From Diphasiastrum complanatum (taxonomy: Eukaryota; Streptophyta; Lycopodiopsida; Lycopodiales; Lycopodiaceae), in contig CM055095.1 in assembly GCA_029204225.1 (NCBI GenBank), positions 42,621,723 through 42,685,722 of the forward strand: a DNA stretch of 64,000 bases, read 5' to 3'. Below are positions 1 through 12,110 of this stretch, one piece after another. The notes under the pieces were generated by a model. The model was not told the origin of the DNA. It did no database searches and saw only the letters and a list, made by a program, of their open reading frames with translations. Each line of letters opens with the position of its first letter. Position 1 is the first letter of the stretch. Position numbers and translations under genes: made by a program.

Positions 1-1012
1 ACATAAAAATGATATGAAGCTAAAATAGAAAAATCAAAATTTGCAACATCGTTGTATTTTGAGGGATAATCCAAAACAACAAATAGAGTTACTATGGCCT
101 ATGTATGATCTTTAAATTTTATTTTTAGATTATGTACATGTGTCTCATTAGGTTCTCTTACTTCCATTGGCCTATCTCCTGTTATTGGATCAACACGTGG
201 CCTATCACACTGATCTATATCCAAAATTGAAGTTGTTTCTCTAATTTTTTTTGTTTTATAAATATCTTCTCTTAATTTGGCAATCTCAAAACTGTCTTGT
301 AGAGAGCGGATGGAAGCACCAAGTAAAGACAACGAGGATTCATTCACATTTTTTTTGCTTTAAGTTGAAGGAATGAATTTATGGTGATGTGTAGCCATGG
401 TTTTTGGGTTGGACTTGGGCTGGGGACTTGGGTTTGGTGGGTGAGGATTCAGTAATATTGTGTGATCTTTTTTTTTGGGATGAGGGGCAACTAAAGTGGC
501 CTCAACATTTTTAGTGACTAGTTTTGTGACCTGAGTAGTGGTAGAAGCAGGCTTGCAAGGTCCCAGAGATATAGATTTAGAACTTCATAATGAATATAAT
601 GGATCTTTTCCCTCTGCAATATCAGCTAGCACCAGTTTTAAGCATTGCTTCATGCTCTAGACAGAAATCAAAAACAAGTTTACAATAGAATGAGCAAAGG
701 AGTTTATATTAGCTATGTTCATCATAGAACTACTCAATTTTGATAAGAGATCTTCTACTTGCAAGATGCTAGGAATTTTATATTTAGTTAAACACTATGC
801 TAAGCATAGAACACTTGTTAATATATATGAGTGAAAACATGTTTTATGATTGCATACCAAAGTCACAAGAACTCTATCAAAGTAAGTTTTGATGGCATCA
901 TCTTGGCATAGTCGAATCTTAATGATACTCTGATTCATAATGAAAATAGAATGAGACTAATCCTTCTCACAAAACCCACTTCCTCATCCTCATTTGGCTA
1001 ATCAACAACAAT
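1..1012 (-). pseudogene. Methyltransferase-module gene, copy A (5' exons only)
   Basis: Read on the reverse strand this matches the first exons of the methyltransferase-like gene at 22,965-25,190. One exon ends at about 858 and the next begins at 656, with a GT...AG intron (657-857) in the same place as in the forward copy. The second exon starts with the same SMKQCLK motif. Beyond about 360 a further open frame (347 down to 99) follows, with no family I recognise. The intron carries a perfect CTATGCTNAGCATAG palindrome near 797, the motif that forms arrays elsewhere. Frames contain stops, so it is a remnant, and it runs off the window edge. Confidence 0.6.
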
Positions 1013-1099
1013 TATTCTTGAATATGAAAGATTGTAATGCCATTTATTTTGGCGCATTATAAAATTGCAACAAGAATTATACATGGCTTAGACGGGTAA

Positions 1100-1950
1100 A
1101 GACTAGGGTGAATATAAAAAGCACTTGCTTAAAGCTCAATTGGATGGCATTACGGCTGGCCTAGGGAGACCTATACAAATTGATCATGCAGGTTTGAATG
1201 AATGGATGGAGACTATTCTGAAAAAAGAAATTGCTGATAAACCATATTTGTTGATTGAAGACAAAATTTGTTGAGGGAAGAATTTTTAAATAGAGATGGA
1301 ACAAGCAACTATCGTTGAGAAACTAAACCTAAAGGTGTTGATACTGAAAGCAAGCTCTTTGTAAGTCAATGTAAGTACTAGTTTTTGTATTCATACTTAT
1401 GTGGTTTATATTCCCACGTCAATTTTATTTAATTGAATATGATTGAGCATTAAATATTAATGTAGTTTGTTTGTTTGTATTCATGCAGACTGGATGTCAC
1501 AACGACGACGAGTAGATTAGGTTTATAAGTTGTAGTTGATGCGGTCTTTAGTTGATGTTAGATCTAGAAAGACTCATGCGAAATTAAATCACCAATTTTG
1601 TATACATTGGTTGATATTATTAATATATTATTTTTGCAAATGACTGTGCTATATTGCCATTGCTTTTATATGTGCAATGTTCTTTTTTCAAAAATTGAAA
1701 TGTTGAATTTCCAGATGTGGATTGACGTAATAACCAACTAGGAATTCAAACCATGTGCAATGTCGGATTTCAGAACAAAAATCAATATCATTCATAATGC
1801 ACATGAAGTAATGCAATAAAATATAGAATGAAAAATACCTCATGCTTAGCTTGTTGTTTGATCCAAATGTTGATTGCAACTCAAAAATATTGTTTCAAAA
1901 ACAATTCACGAACATCGCTTCTCCAAGAAACTAACTCCAAGAATAGCCCG
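1100..1950. other. Stretch without recognisable gene
   Basis: Short broken open frames only. A stretch at 1,130-1,290 reads as protein for about 45 residues but matches nothing I can name. It may be the decayed interior of the DNA transposon whose repeat-rich edge follows at 1,960-2,470. Confidence 0.4.
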
Positions 1951-1959
1951 ATAAAAATA

Positions 1960-2470
1960 TGCGTGCTGTTTTTTACGTATTTTTTATTTTATTCTTATCT
2001 AATTTGGGATGTCCAACATCCAAACGCGTCAGACACACGTCCTCGACCTTTTTTTTTATCATTCTGTTAACAAACGTTGGATTTCGACACATATTCGGGA
2101 CATCAGAATCTGACATTCAAGTAGACGTCGGATGGATGTTGGATGGGCGTCAGACATCCGTCGGACAATTTTGGGGATCATTCTAGATTTACAGACGTCG
2201 GAATCCGACTGCTTTTTTTAAAGTCACATTTCAACATCCACATCGGACGTCGCAATTTGACGCTTATGTCGGATTCATTTTCATTGACCGGGAAGTGTCG
2301 CTCCAGATTCCGACAACTTATGTATATCGGATTGTGACATGTTAAGCACATCGGATTCCAATGACCTTATAGCGACGTATTTTTTCGATGTTTGCAATGA
2401 ATTAAAAAAAATTAAACTCACAATTTAATTCGGGAAACACGTCGCAAATCGCAGCGGATGTTGTTGTTAT
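1960..2470. repeat. Cluster of CGTCGGA/TCCGACG-type short repeats
   Basis: About ten variants of a short motif (ACGTCGGA, its reverse complement and single-base variants such as ACATCGGATTCC) occur in both orientations within 500 bases. Dense, bidirectional short repeats like this are the usual subterminal structure of CACTA and some other plant DNA transposons, where transposase or accessory proteins bind. No terminal inverted repeat or coding region was found to confirm a family. Confidence 0.5.
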
Positions 2471-2626
2471 ATATAGAAAGACGTTATTGTGTAACTATGT
2501 ATTTGAGCATATAAAAAATTCTCTACTATGGTGAATGTTAGTTGCTATAAAGCATTGTTTGATGTAGTTAGCGTGCTTGTTTTACAGCTAAAAAATTGTT
2601 GTTTTAATCATCTAATGCAGTAGTTG

Positions 2627-2630
<4 letters not shown>

Positions 2631-2675
<45 letters not shown>
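2631..2675. repeat. (AG)n microsatellite
   Basis: Uninterrupted AG dinucleotide run of about 45 bases. A CT run of similar length lies at 10,607-10,638. Confidence 0.97.
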
Positions 2676-2679
<4 letters not shown>

Positions 2680-3154
2680 CATCACATAGTCCCTCTTGAC
2701 AAGTCAAGACGAAACCCTTTGAACCCTTCAATTTATAGCATAATAGGTTAAAACATAGTAGAATAATGTCTTACAGGATAGAGTACCATAAAGCAAAGTA
2801 AGTTTTAGGACACCCAGTTATTACCTGCCACTATCTTAGAAAACAAAATCGCACAAGTTAGTTTCGTGAGGAAGACATATGTCATAGTTGAGCATCAGTT
2901 GTTATTCATGTCCGAAACAAGATTCACTACTTTATCAGCATAATTGTGATTAAAAGTAATCCTTGCAATCTGCCCTATTAGGCGCTTCATAATTAGCAAT
3001 ACATTCTGCCCTTTAACAAAACCGTATCAGGGCAGATGCCATACTGATCAATATAATTAGATAAAAAAGAATGTATTGAGTTCATGATTAAAAAAACCAT
3101 GTAAGAAGCTATTTTTCAATACACAAATGAAAAGAGATGTGATTTTGGCCAAAG

Positions 3155-3372
3155 TGTTAGATTTTTTATGCTCAGCCTTAAACAAATTGTTCAAGTAATG
3201 AGCATCTTGAAAAACGAAAGCCGACTACATGTTTTGGACTTTCACATCATCTCCCTTTGAGATTCTTTTTGCCTTAACCATTTTTTGGCACCTTAGCCTT
3301 TTTCGCACCTTAGCGAAAAAAGCGACACAATGGCCAAGTGGCCAGAATGCCTTAGAAACCATTCTTAAGGCA
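3155..3372 (+). repeat. Copia LTR, 5' fragment
   Basis: Begins TGTTAGATTTTTTATGCTC and matches the first ~218 bases of the LTR at 3,687-4,705 with few differences. It stops abruptly at AAGGCA, and unrelated sequence fills 3,373-3,686. It is either a broken LTR or the product of unequal recombination. Confidence 0.8.
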
Positions 3373-3686
3373 GTTTGTGCAGAAATCAAACACTGTTTCA
3401 GAGGCAATGTCAACACCTAACGTTAATCAAGAAAAGAGCAATGCATCTTTTAACGAGAATGGTTTAATTTCAAACTCAACAAACTCGAATTTTATTTCCA
3501 GGCTGTATCGAATCCCTTCATAATCATCACCTTTTATGTAGATAATATGTTACTATTTAGTAATAATCTGAATTTATTGAAGGATTAAAAATGCATGTTA
3601 GCTCTATCAAAAGGAGCTTCATCTCAGACTTAACGATATGTTAAATCTGAAGATCAAAGTTTTTCAGGATCCATATCAAGGAGGAG

Positions 3687-4705
3687 TGTTAGATTTTTTA
3701 TGCTCGACCTTAAACAAATCGTTCAACTAATGAGCATCCTGAAAAACGAAGGCTGACCACATATTTCGGACCTTCACATTTTTCCCTTCGAGATTCTTTT
3801 TGCCTTAACCATTCTTTTTGACACCTTAGCCTTTTTTCGCACCTTAGTGAAAAACTCGACACATGGCCAAGTGGCCAGAATGCCTTAGAAACCATTCTTA
3901 AGGCACCTTCGCCTTTTTTGTACCTTCGTGAAAAATGCAACAAAGTAGCCAGAATGCCTTAAAAACCATTTTAAGACACCTTCGGCCTTGTCAGTTTTTT
4001 TGATGTCTTTAATCTAAAGCACCTTCGACTTTTTCGTTGTCTTTAGTCTAAGACACCTTCTGCTTTTTCGTTGCCTTTAGTCTAAGGCACTTTTTCGCTT
4101 TTTCACCTTTTTTGTCTTCTTCGTTGTCTTAAATCTAAGGACACCTTTAGGATTTACAAACCTTAAGTCTAAGGGCACCTTTATGATTTGCATACCTCCA
4201 GTCTAAAGGGCACCTTCGGGTTTTTTGGGTTTTTCGGGTTTTTCGTGTTTTCGCTACATTGGCAGACCGACGTCGCCAACTTATCATCAACTCTAAAACA
4301 GTTGGACAAACAAATATCCTAAGTGAGGTTAACAACTTTGTATAGATACAAAACTGGAATAAATGGCAGTTAAGGCATAAAATATTTCTCTTGACACTTG
4401 TAAATATATATACTAGCTGAATCAAGTTATGTAAGTGTAAAATTGAATTTTTTTCTCAATCAGAGTTTTTTGTAGCCAGCATTATCACACTCAACAAGCT
4501 AAAGTTATTACTTCAAGTCATTGTACTCACTGTTGATATTAATCAGAGTGCAATTTTTGTCTCACTATTGTGTTGTACATTTGCACAATTTGTATGAATT
4601 CTTTTACTTGAATAATTATGCTGCTAACTGTTGCGTTTCCGTTCCTACAAGCCACACTCAAATCCTCGAGCTTCCGCTACCGCTCACACATGTGATTTTA
4701 TGACA
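3687..4705 (+). mobile_element. Ty1/copia long terminal repeat
   Basis: Starts TGTTAGA and ends TTTTATGACA, immediately before the primer site TGGTATCAGAGC. The end is fixed by comparison with the reverse solo LTR at 9,483-10,559, which ends TTTTACGACA at the equivalent point. The 5' half contains degenerate ~40-bp repeats around a TCTAAGGCACCTTCG core (3,900-4,215), probably in U3. A purine run (AAGGAGGAG, 3,678-3,686) that looks like a polypurine tract lies just upstream, unexpected for a 5' LTR. Confidence 0.85.
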
Positions 4706-4717
4706 TGGTATCAGAGC
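4706..4717 (+). other. Primer binding site (initiator Met tRNA)
   Basis: TGGTATCAGAGC directly follows the LTR end. It is the standard minus-strand primer site of plant LTR retrotransposons, complementary to the 3' end of initiator Met tRNA. Confidence 0.9.
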
Positions 4718-4811
4718 GGGCATTTCAATAATCTGCATTTCTACTTTGGATTATTAGTCTTGTTTCTACCAACAATCTAGTCTAACCAGAATATATTCAT
4801 CATCTAGTTCA

Positions 4812-5179
4812 TCTCTCATTGACAAACTCGATGGAGATAACTACCATCTCTGGAAATTCAAGATGGAGGTTATACTTCCAGCCAAAGAACTGTGGGACAT
4901 CATTGATGGCACAGAGCTCAAACCAGAAGGTGATGCAACCATCATCATTAAGTGGATATTGAGAGATGGCAAAGCATTTGCCATGATCACCCTCAACATC
5001 AAGGATACTATGTTGGTCAGATTGCTAAGGATGCATGGGACATCCTAGCAACTCTCAAAGACATTAGAGAGGTTACTTCCAAGCTTCATCTGAGGAAGAA
5101 ATTCTTCACTCTCAAAATGTTTGATGCAGATAGTGTTTTGAATCACCTCAACACCTTAAGCTCACATATATGCTATTGA
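4812..5179 (+). pseudogene. Copia gag (UBN2-type) fragment
   Basis: The reading frame downstream of the primer site contains DGDNYHLWKFKME, the hallmark opening of copia Gag proteins. It continues as an AW..L...Y-type capsid region with KLHLRKKFFTLKM, interrupted by a frameshift near 5,020. Homology stops at about 5,180, where unrelated sequence begins, so the nucleocapsid, integrase, RT and 3' LTR are missing. Capsid protein in an intact element, non-functional here. Confidence 0.8.
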
Positions 5180-5189
5180 TCAGAAGTAT

Positions 5190-7180
5190 TTTGTGCCAAT
5201 TCGCTATCAAGAGACAATATTCAACATGAAAGGATGCATGTCATACATGTGACTAAATTCACGGCTGAGACATCACCTTTTTGAAATAGCTTTCAACAAG
5301 TATTTGGAAGCCAGAACACAATACCAATCTATGATAATCACATCTTGTGAGTATTACTTGCTATACAACATGGCTAGCAGATGCTTTTTTCCAAAAGCCA
5401 ACAATCTATAGCTTCTTACCTTTGATTGAAGTATCCTTCACATGACTACTCTTCCAATGGTTTTCACAGATCTCCTCTCCTCCAAGCAGCAATGGTAGCA
5501 GTAGAGAACCAAGCCAAGAGTTCTAAGGTAGAAAGAGAGGGAGAGAGCAAGAAGAGTGAAACTTAGGGTTGTAGTCATCTTCCCTTTTATAGAAGTATCA
5601 GTACCTCTTAGTGCACTGGTATTTACAAATGCTCACCGCTAGATTGAATCCCTATAATGTGCACAGATCATAGCCATTCAATGAAAAACAAGTTTCCCAC
5701 CAAAGGAGGTTTTTTATAAAACACTTCTTAAAGGGACATGTAACTAAGTTTAGGAAGCAATCATGTTGCGTTGTTATCATGAAACGTATCGTAAAATAGG
5801 AAAATTTCTTAAATAGTTGTCAATATTGGTTATGGTAGTGAATATCTTAGCTATGATTCTAGAATCTTGCCTACATAATTGGTTCATAATCGAGAAACTA
5901 TTTTTCTGTGTTATAAAGATACACTGAACCCATTTTTGGTCTCTTGACTTGGTTTGTTGATGTTCTGGAGTGTTTTCATCATTGGATTTCTCAGGTTCTA
6001 TCTAGCATATATTAAAGTTTTATCTCTTTCAGCTTCTTATGTCAATCTAGCTTAGTTGATTTCTTCCTCATCTTCGAAGCGAGGGTTGCATTCACTATAA
6101 GGCAAGATGTGGCTGTGAATAGCATTTGCTAGCATGCACTTTTATGTTCATAAGCTCACTCAACATAAGTTTCACTAGAATCATTTCTCAAAACATTATA
6201 TCAATGATCAAGATGCTACGATATAACAAGCTACAAAAGCTTTAAATTCATGTAACATGGTGAGCATTGTTGAACCTAACATTTGAACATTGAATGAATA
6301 GAGTCATTTAAGTTAGGAGTGTAGAGCATCATCCATGCCTACCATCCAATCAAAGGAACCGTGAAGGTACTAATGAGGTATCACATGTGAGCTAAATAAT
6401 TTAGCTTTCATAGGAGAGTAGTAAATGACTCCAAATGGAAAGATGGGAGGCAAATAAATGTGTGAGGCATAAATCATGTTGTCAAGGTATAGTTGAATGA
6501 TGTATGATGTGATAAGATCGTGAGGCTACGTTGTTATGATTGAACATTATTGTCTTACAAATACATAATTTTCATTTATCTCACAATGATTGCACATAGT
6601 GACATCATTCACATGCTCTTCCATGGAACATTCTATTGCGTGTGCTCCCAACTTTCAAAGAAATTGCAATTTACACCACAAATGATTGTGGTATGTCCAA
6701 ATCACCCACAACTTTGACACATTCTCTAACTTGGGTAGTGCATGAACAAGTGTCCTCCTTTTCCATATCGGAAGCATGCCATGAAATCATCAAGCATGCT
6801 TCCCTCTTTCTTGATCCTCAAGCATTGAGCTATTTATTATTATCATATATCTCTCGTGATGGTTGAACCTATGAAAATTAAGCAAATATGAACTTAAGGC
6901 CGACTTGGAGGCCTACAAAATAGTTTGACAATAAGTCAAAATTGACAACATAATCACATGGATTCAGGCAACAATTATAGACAAGTTGTTCACCACAAAA
7001 CTGAGAGAGATTGGCATAAACACTATATGTGCTCATCATACTAAGTCGACAAGTGTCTATTACAATGTCACACATTCAATGGGTCCAAATATAGCAAATA
7101 TACAATGACACATGTGCTAAGATAACTTAAGCTTATCTTAACCACAAAAATGAGAAGTTAACCGATATTTTAACTCTAAC
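5190..7180. other. Gene-poor stretch with scattered LTR-like sequence
   Basis: No coherent open frame. The part near 5,460-5,600 (AG-rich run, then CCCTTTTATAG) resembles an LTR promoter and transcript start but could not be paired. The end below 7,181 is the reverse-strand LTR start of the copia fragment at 7,219-7,445. Confidence 0.4.
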
Positions 7181-7218
7181 ACCATCCCTTAAAAACTAGC
7201 TAACTTTTAACTATGGAG

Positions 7219-7445
7219 AGTGTTTCCCTAACCTCCTCGAACTTATCTTTACATAAGGGTTTGTTGTGAATATGTGATGCGCTAGTTATTCTTCACACCT
7301 ACAATGTCAAACACTAATATCTTCACTTAGAAGTCTCTTATAAATGAAGTGATACCTCACTTTAATATGTTTTGTACAACCATGGTAAACCTAAATTCTT
7401 GTTAGTTGGATTCCACTTTGACTATCCACATGATATTTTGGTTGC
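7219..7445 (-). pseudogene. Copia RNase H C-terminus and LTR start
   Basis: On the reverse strand the reading CDSQSGIQL, then TKHIKVRYHFI and, after a frameshift, an LADIFTKPL-like end (here LAHHIFTTNPY) is the invariant C-terminal part of copia RNase H. About 40 bases downstream a TGTTAGAG sequence at 7,181 fits the start of its 3' LTR. Several stops and frameshifts are present. The rest of the element is absent. Confidence 0.75.
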
Positions 7446-7469
7446 TAACTCAGGTAGAAATGAACTTAT

Positions 7470-8466
7470 TCCTGCATCAGGTGCAGGTTTATAGCCAGAC
7501 CTTGAACAACTACCAGACAAAGTTTGACAAATATAGAGCAAGTGCCTAGGCCAAGCAAGCCCTCAAGGCTTGTCAAAGGTTCATGGAGCATAAATCCCAA
7601 CCAGCCCCTATGGTAATTCCAACGTCACTTGTCTTCGATGCTGCACAGGTCAGCTCCAGCCAAGACAAGGGTAAACAAGTAACAAGGGCAAGCAGTCCAG
7701 ATCAATGCTTGGGTGCACAAGATTAGGGTCCCCAAGACACCACAGGAGCTGACACCAAGGGGCAAAATACAGGCCCAGATACGAGCCAGACAGAAGTCTC
7801 ATCCTCACAGGGCTCCAGATTGATCTCCACCAGCAAACATGCATTCAGAAAGCCAACCTCAATAGAGGACGAAATCAACTTCTATGTGGAGTAGTTTCCA
7901 CGTGAAACCTCTCGCGGCGGCTGGCAGCTTTCAATAAGAATCAAGGAGATCAAGGGCAATGAGTTGGCCTATATTCCAACCTTAGGCGTTTAGCCAAAAT
8001 GGCACAAAAGATTGTCTGAATAGGACCCTGTGGCCATCAGGGCATACGTCACCAGTCCAGACAGTTACAGGTCAACGCCCACTACCTCCCCTACCCTCGA
8101 AGATCTACATGGGCAGAGTGTGGCACCTTCTTGGACAAAATCACAATCAACACCAGGAATTGGCCGAAGATAGAATCACAACATGGGTGGCAAATGGACG
8201 TAGACGACATGAGGTCTCTCGTTCAGTTTTTACAACAATTTCTCACCTGCCTAGATCCAATAGTCCACGTGGCCACAACATATGCCCGAGACTTAGAATT
8301 TTTGATGGGAGTCCCGACCAAATGGGACAACTTTTTGTTGGCTGTTTGTTTTGATCCCAATATTGCCTTGGTCTGGAAAAAATTTGAAGGCCAACTACCA
8401 GTGGCACGAGTGTACTATAGAGCGAGCTTACTCGGTGATCCCTGGCCAAGCAGACTCCAACAGTGA
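7470..8466 (+). pseudogene. Unidentified decayed ORF, probably transposon-derived
   Basis: A mostly continuous forward frame with several stops: a helical segment, a Ser/Gln-rich linker (7,620-7,840), then about 110 uninterrupted residues (8,131-8,466) containing PTKWDNFLLAVCFDPN. No cysteine knuckle, protease or RT motif is visible. The position directly before a tandem LTR-like dimer (8,656-9,305) suggests a retroelement structural or accessory protein. Family unknown. Confidence 0.35.
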
Positions 8467-8655
8467 ATTGACCAAACTTGGCTAACCGGTGTACATAAGT
8501 CATTCCTTATTCATAAAAACAAGAAAAATCTAGAACGATTGGAATTCATGGAGGACGTCACCGGATATCTCATCCATTAGAGACGAACCACGAGAACTTT
8601 GTATTAAACTGGCAGAGTGTCGAGGGACCGGCACTACTTCAAGCCATGGGTCCTA

Positions 8656-9305
8656 TTGGGGGTCTTTCCAACATATTGTAAATTAATAAAATCGGAAGTA
8701 GAAATAGTTGCAAGGGTCGTGGCATCCTGCGTGTATAAGCTCATGGCCCAATGAGCACGCAAGTCAAGTTGTAAATAGAATAAAAGACTTGGGCCTTTTA
8801 TTAATTAAATAAAACTTGAGGCCAGAATGTCAAGTTATTAAACTTAGTCTAAACTTTCAAAGTTGGGTCCAAATTGAAACTCACATGTATCATGTGATTT
8901 CTAATGTATTTTTTTAAGATCGTTGGATTAGATCAAGGTGAACGGTGTAGATTAAATCTTATATTTTTAGAAGTAGTGTTGGGGGTATTCCCAACATATT
9001 ATAAATAAATAAAATCGGAAGTAGAAATAGTTGCGAGGGCCATGGCATGCTGCATGTATAAGTCAATGGCCCAATGAGCATGCAAGTCAAGTTGTAAATA
9101 GAATAAAAGACTTCGGCCTTATTATTAATTAAATAAAACTTGAGACCACAATGTCAAGCTACTAAACTTAGTCTAAATCTTCAAAGTTGGGTCCAAATTG
9201 AATCTCACATGTATCATGTGATTTATAATGTACTTTTAAAGACCCTAGGATTAGATTGGACCCAAGATGAATGATGTAGATTAAAACTTATTTTTTTAAA
9301 AGTAG
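8656..9305. repeat. Tandem dimer of a ~325-bp unit
   Basis: Two head-to-tail copies, 8,656-8,978 and 8,979-9,305, agree at most positions. Each opens TTGGGGGT.TTCC(C)AACATATT, itself an imperfect palindrome. The dimer is bracketed by a perfect 9-bp inverted repeat, TCCTATTGG (8,651-8,659) and CCAATAGGA (9,306-9,314). It may be a duplicated part of an LTR or a small non-autonomous element that inserted as a dimer. Confidence 0.85.
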
Positions 9306-9482
9306 CCAATAGGATTTTGGGGCAAGGGTCTTCCCCATTGATTCCATGTGTAATGAGAAGGAGAAAACTCTACCATTTTTTGGAAGAGAAACATCCTCAT
9401 TTGCTATTCAATGCTTGCTATTGCTATTGTTGCTCTCCATTTGCTTTCAAGTTCATACTTTCTGGGTTTCATTAGTTTATGT

Positions 9483-10559
9483 TGTCGTAAAACGTGGGGA
9501 TGATCGGCAGCGGAAGCTCGAAGCTTTGAGGCATGTAGGAACGGAAACGCAACAGTTAGCAGCAGAAATATTCAAGAAGAATGATTCATACAAATTGCAC
9601 AAATGAACGATACAATAGTGAGACAAAAATTGCACTCTGATTAATATCAACAGTGAGTACAATGGCTTGAAGTAATAACTTCAGCTTGTTGAGCATGATA
9701 ACACTGGCTACAGATAACTCTGATTAAAAAAGAACTTACTTACATAACTTGACTCAGCTAGTATATATATTTCCAAGTGTCGAGAGACAAATATCTTATA
9801 AGCTTTAAATGCCTCTAGAGTGTAATTTTTACTCAAGTTTTGGCATTTAAGGCCTCTGATTAAATGCCTCCAAAGGTGCAATTTAATCAGAGGCATTTAA
9901 GCCTTATATATTTTTTTAAATGCACTTAAGGCCTCTGATTACTCAAGTTTTGTATATGTACAAAAGTTGGTAACCGTTAACCGCCCTTGAGATATTTGGT
10001 TGTCCAGCTATTTTTAGGGTTGATAATAAGTTGGTGACATCGGTCTGCCAATGTAGGAAAAACCCGAAAAACCCAAAAAACCCGAAGGTGTGCTTAGATT
10101 GAAGGTATGAAAAACCCAAAGGTGTCTTTAGACTGAAGGTATGTAAATCCCAAAGGTACCTCTAGAGTGAAGACAAAAAAATGCAAAAAAGACAAAGGTG
10201 TCTTTAAAAATGGTTTCTAAAGCATTCTGGCCACTGTTTCACATTTTCTACGAAGGTGTGAAAAAGGCAAAGCTACCTTAAAATGGTTTCCAAGGCATTG
10301 TGTCGCGTTGTTTGCAAAGGCACGAAAAAGATGAAAAAGACGAAGGTGTCTTAAAAATGATTTCTAAGGCATTCTGGCCACTGTGTCGCATTTTCCTTGA
10401 AGGTGCGAAAAAGGTGAAGGTGAGTTGAAATGGTCTAAGGCACAAAAAAAATCTCAAAGAGGAAAAATGTGAAGGTCCAAAAACATGTAGTCGGCCTTCG
10501 TTTTTAGAATGCTCATTACTTGAATGATTTGTTTAAGGCTGAGCATAAGAAATCTAACA
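9483..10559 (-). mobile_element. Copia solo LTR with target-site duplication
   Basis: The reverse complement aligns end to end with the LTR at 3,687-4,705, beginning TGTTAGATTT and ending TTTTACGACA. It is flanked by a perfect 5-bp direct repeat TATGT (9,478-9,482 and 10,560-10,564), the expected copia target duplication. No internal sequence remains, so it is a solo LTR formed by LTR-LTR recombination. A local inverted repeat (CCTCTGATTAAAT with its complement, 9,855-9,894) makes this copy slightly longer than its relative. Confidence 0.92.
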
Positions 10560-10602
10560 TATGTTTCTCCTTTAACAAGTAAAATGAGCAGGTGACCTAA
10601 CC

Positions 10603-10606
<4 letters not shown>

Positions 10607-10638
<32 letters not shown>
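10607..10638. repeat. (CT)n microsatellite
   Basis: CT dinucleotide run followed by further CT-rich sequence to about 10,678. Confidence 0.95.
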
Positions 10639-10641
<3 letters not shown>

Positions 10642-11089
10642 CTTCTTCTATCCATCTAACTCTCTCTCTCCGTCTCTTTTTCACTACAAATCATGATGTA
10701 TGTGTGGTTAGTGTAGGGGAGTGTAGTATTAAAGGTGGTAGTGTTAGTATGAAGGGTGGAAAGCAACTAAAAGTAGCATCTAAGCATAGTTAGGCTCCTA
10801 TACAAGTGTTCTGACCCTCTTTGATAGGCGAAAGGGTTGCTCACTGACTAAATCTACACCCTGCACACACTCTAATGCCAATGCCTCTTCTTGGCATTCC
10901 AGCCAAAAAAAGAGAGATCGTAGGAGGAGTCACCTCAGCGGTGACTCTTGTTGTGGTGTTGACTCTTGTTGTGGCGGTGACGTCGATGATGTAATGCTTC
11001 TTGTGGCCTCGATTCCAACACATCCATCTAGCAGGCTTCGTCGTAGGGATTTGTTACTTTGAGAAATCCTAACCCAGGAAGCAACGCAG

Positions 11090-12110
11090 ATGGCACATGA
11101 TATTTTGACTCTTGCATCTGTCACACCTGATTATCCTGACACCCCCACACTCTCTCCTCACATTTTTTCTTCTTTGGTACCCACGTCCCCTATGGGGTCT
11201 CCATGGCACTGTGATCCCTCTTGCCAAGCCACTCCACTCCCATTTAAACCTCTGTTGGTTACACTCTTGCTCAAACTCCTCCCCAACCTTCTCCTTTTCA
11301 TATCCCTCTCCACTCTTCTCGTGATCACCTTCAAACTAGTCCCCAAATTTTTCCTATTGTAGTCAACTCCCCAACTCCTCTCGACACTCCCTTTGCCACT
11401 CTCCATCAGCTGATGTCTTGCCATCCTGTGACATAGATGCAGAGAAGCACATAGTAGAGGATGGCAGCGGTGGTCGTGTCATCACTCGCATGAGGCAACT
11501 CACGCATGTGGTCTTCAACAAAGACATTTTCAAGGACTGCTGCAAACAAAGTGATGACGACAAGAATTATGTCGTTGACTAGCTGTATAGAGAGTTTCTA
11601 GTCCCCTTTGGTAATATGCAGTTTGCTCAAAAATGGATGGTGGGCCGCATGGGAGGCATGATGAGCCACCACAAATCGGAGATCCGAGATGCGGTGAGAG
11701 CTGACAAATCTAGGCCATACAACATGCACAAGGACAATTGGAAGTCTGCAACGAAAGAATTTTGAGAAAACCCATATCGTTTCAAGCAACAAAGAGAGAC
11801 AACTAAGAAGTGTCTAAAGACGGCAGGGCCCTTGCACCTGGGCAGTGGTGGCCAAGGTTCTTTTCATGCCCATTTTGTAAGTCTCCCCATCCATAAGTTC
11901 AATTTGATATTGTCATAATTCATATTTTATTTGTAAATTTGTTTAAATTAAATTACAATCACTGATTTGTCGGTTCATGCATAAATCTACCGTAAAGTGG
12001 TCTCCCACAAAAGAGGAGTACAAGTATGCAAATTCCAACAACATACAATCATTACTCAAATTATTGGAAAGGCAAGGAGTGAGAATTGACTGGGATGGAT
12101 ATTCTGAGGT
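11090..12110 (+). pseudogene. Plant Ptta/En/Spm-type transposase fragment
   Basis: A Pro/Ser-rich leader (11,090-11,400) is followed by MRQLTHVVFNKDIF, a Lys/Trp-rich helix with SHHKSEIRDAV, and an ENPYRFKQQRE-type segment before an intron-like GT at about 11,880. This order matches the plant transposase family (Ptta/En/Spm) found as an accessory ORF in CACTA elements, a DNA-binding protein. Frame-internal stops occur near 11,580 and 11,763. A short further exon (EEYKYANSNNIQSLL, 12,015-12,110) ends at GTATGT. Confidence 0.65.

Noticed and set aside
3225-3943. Short ORFs in copia LTRs (e.g. 3,225-3,416, 3,710-3,943)
   Set aside because: They repeat because the LTR is repeated and lie in degenerate U3 repeats.
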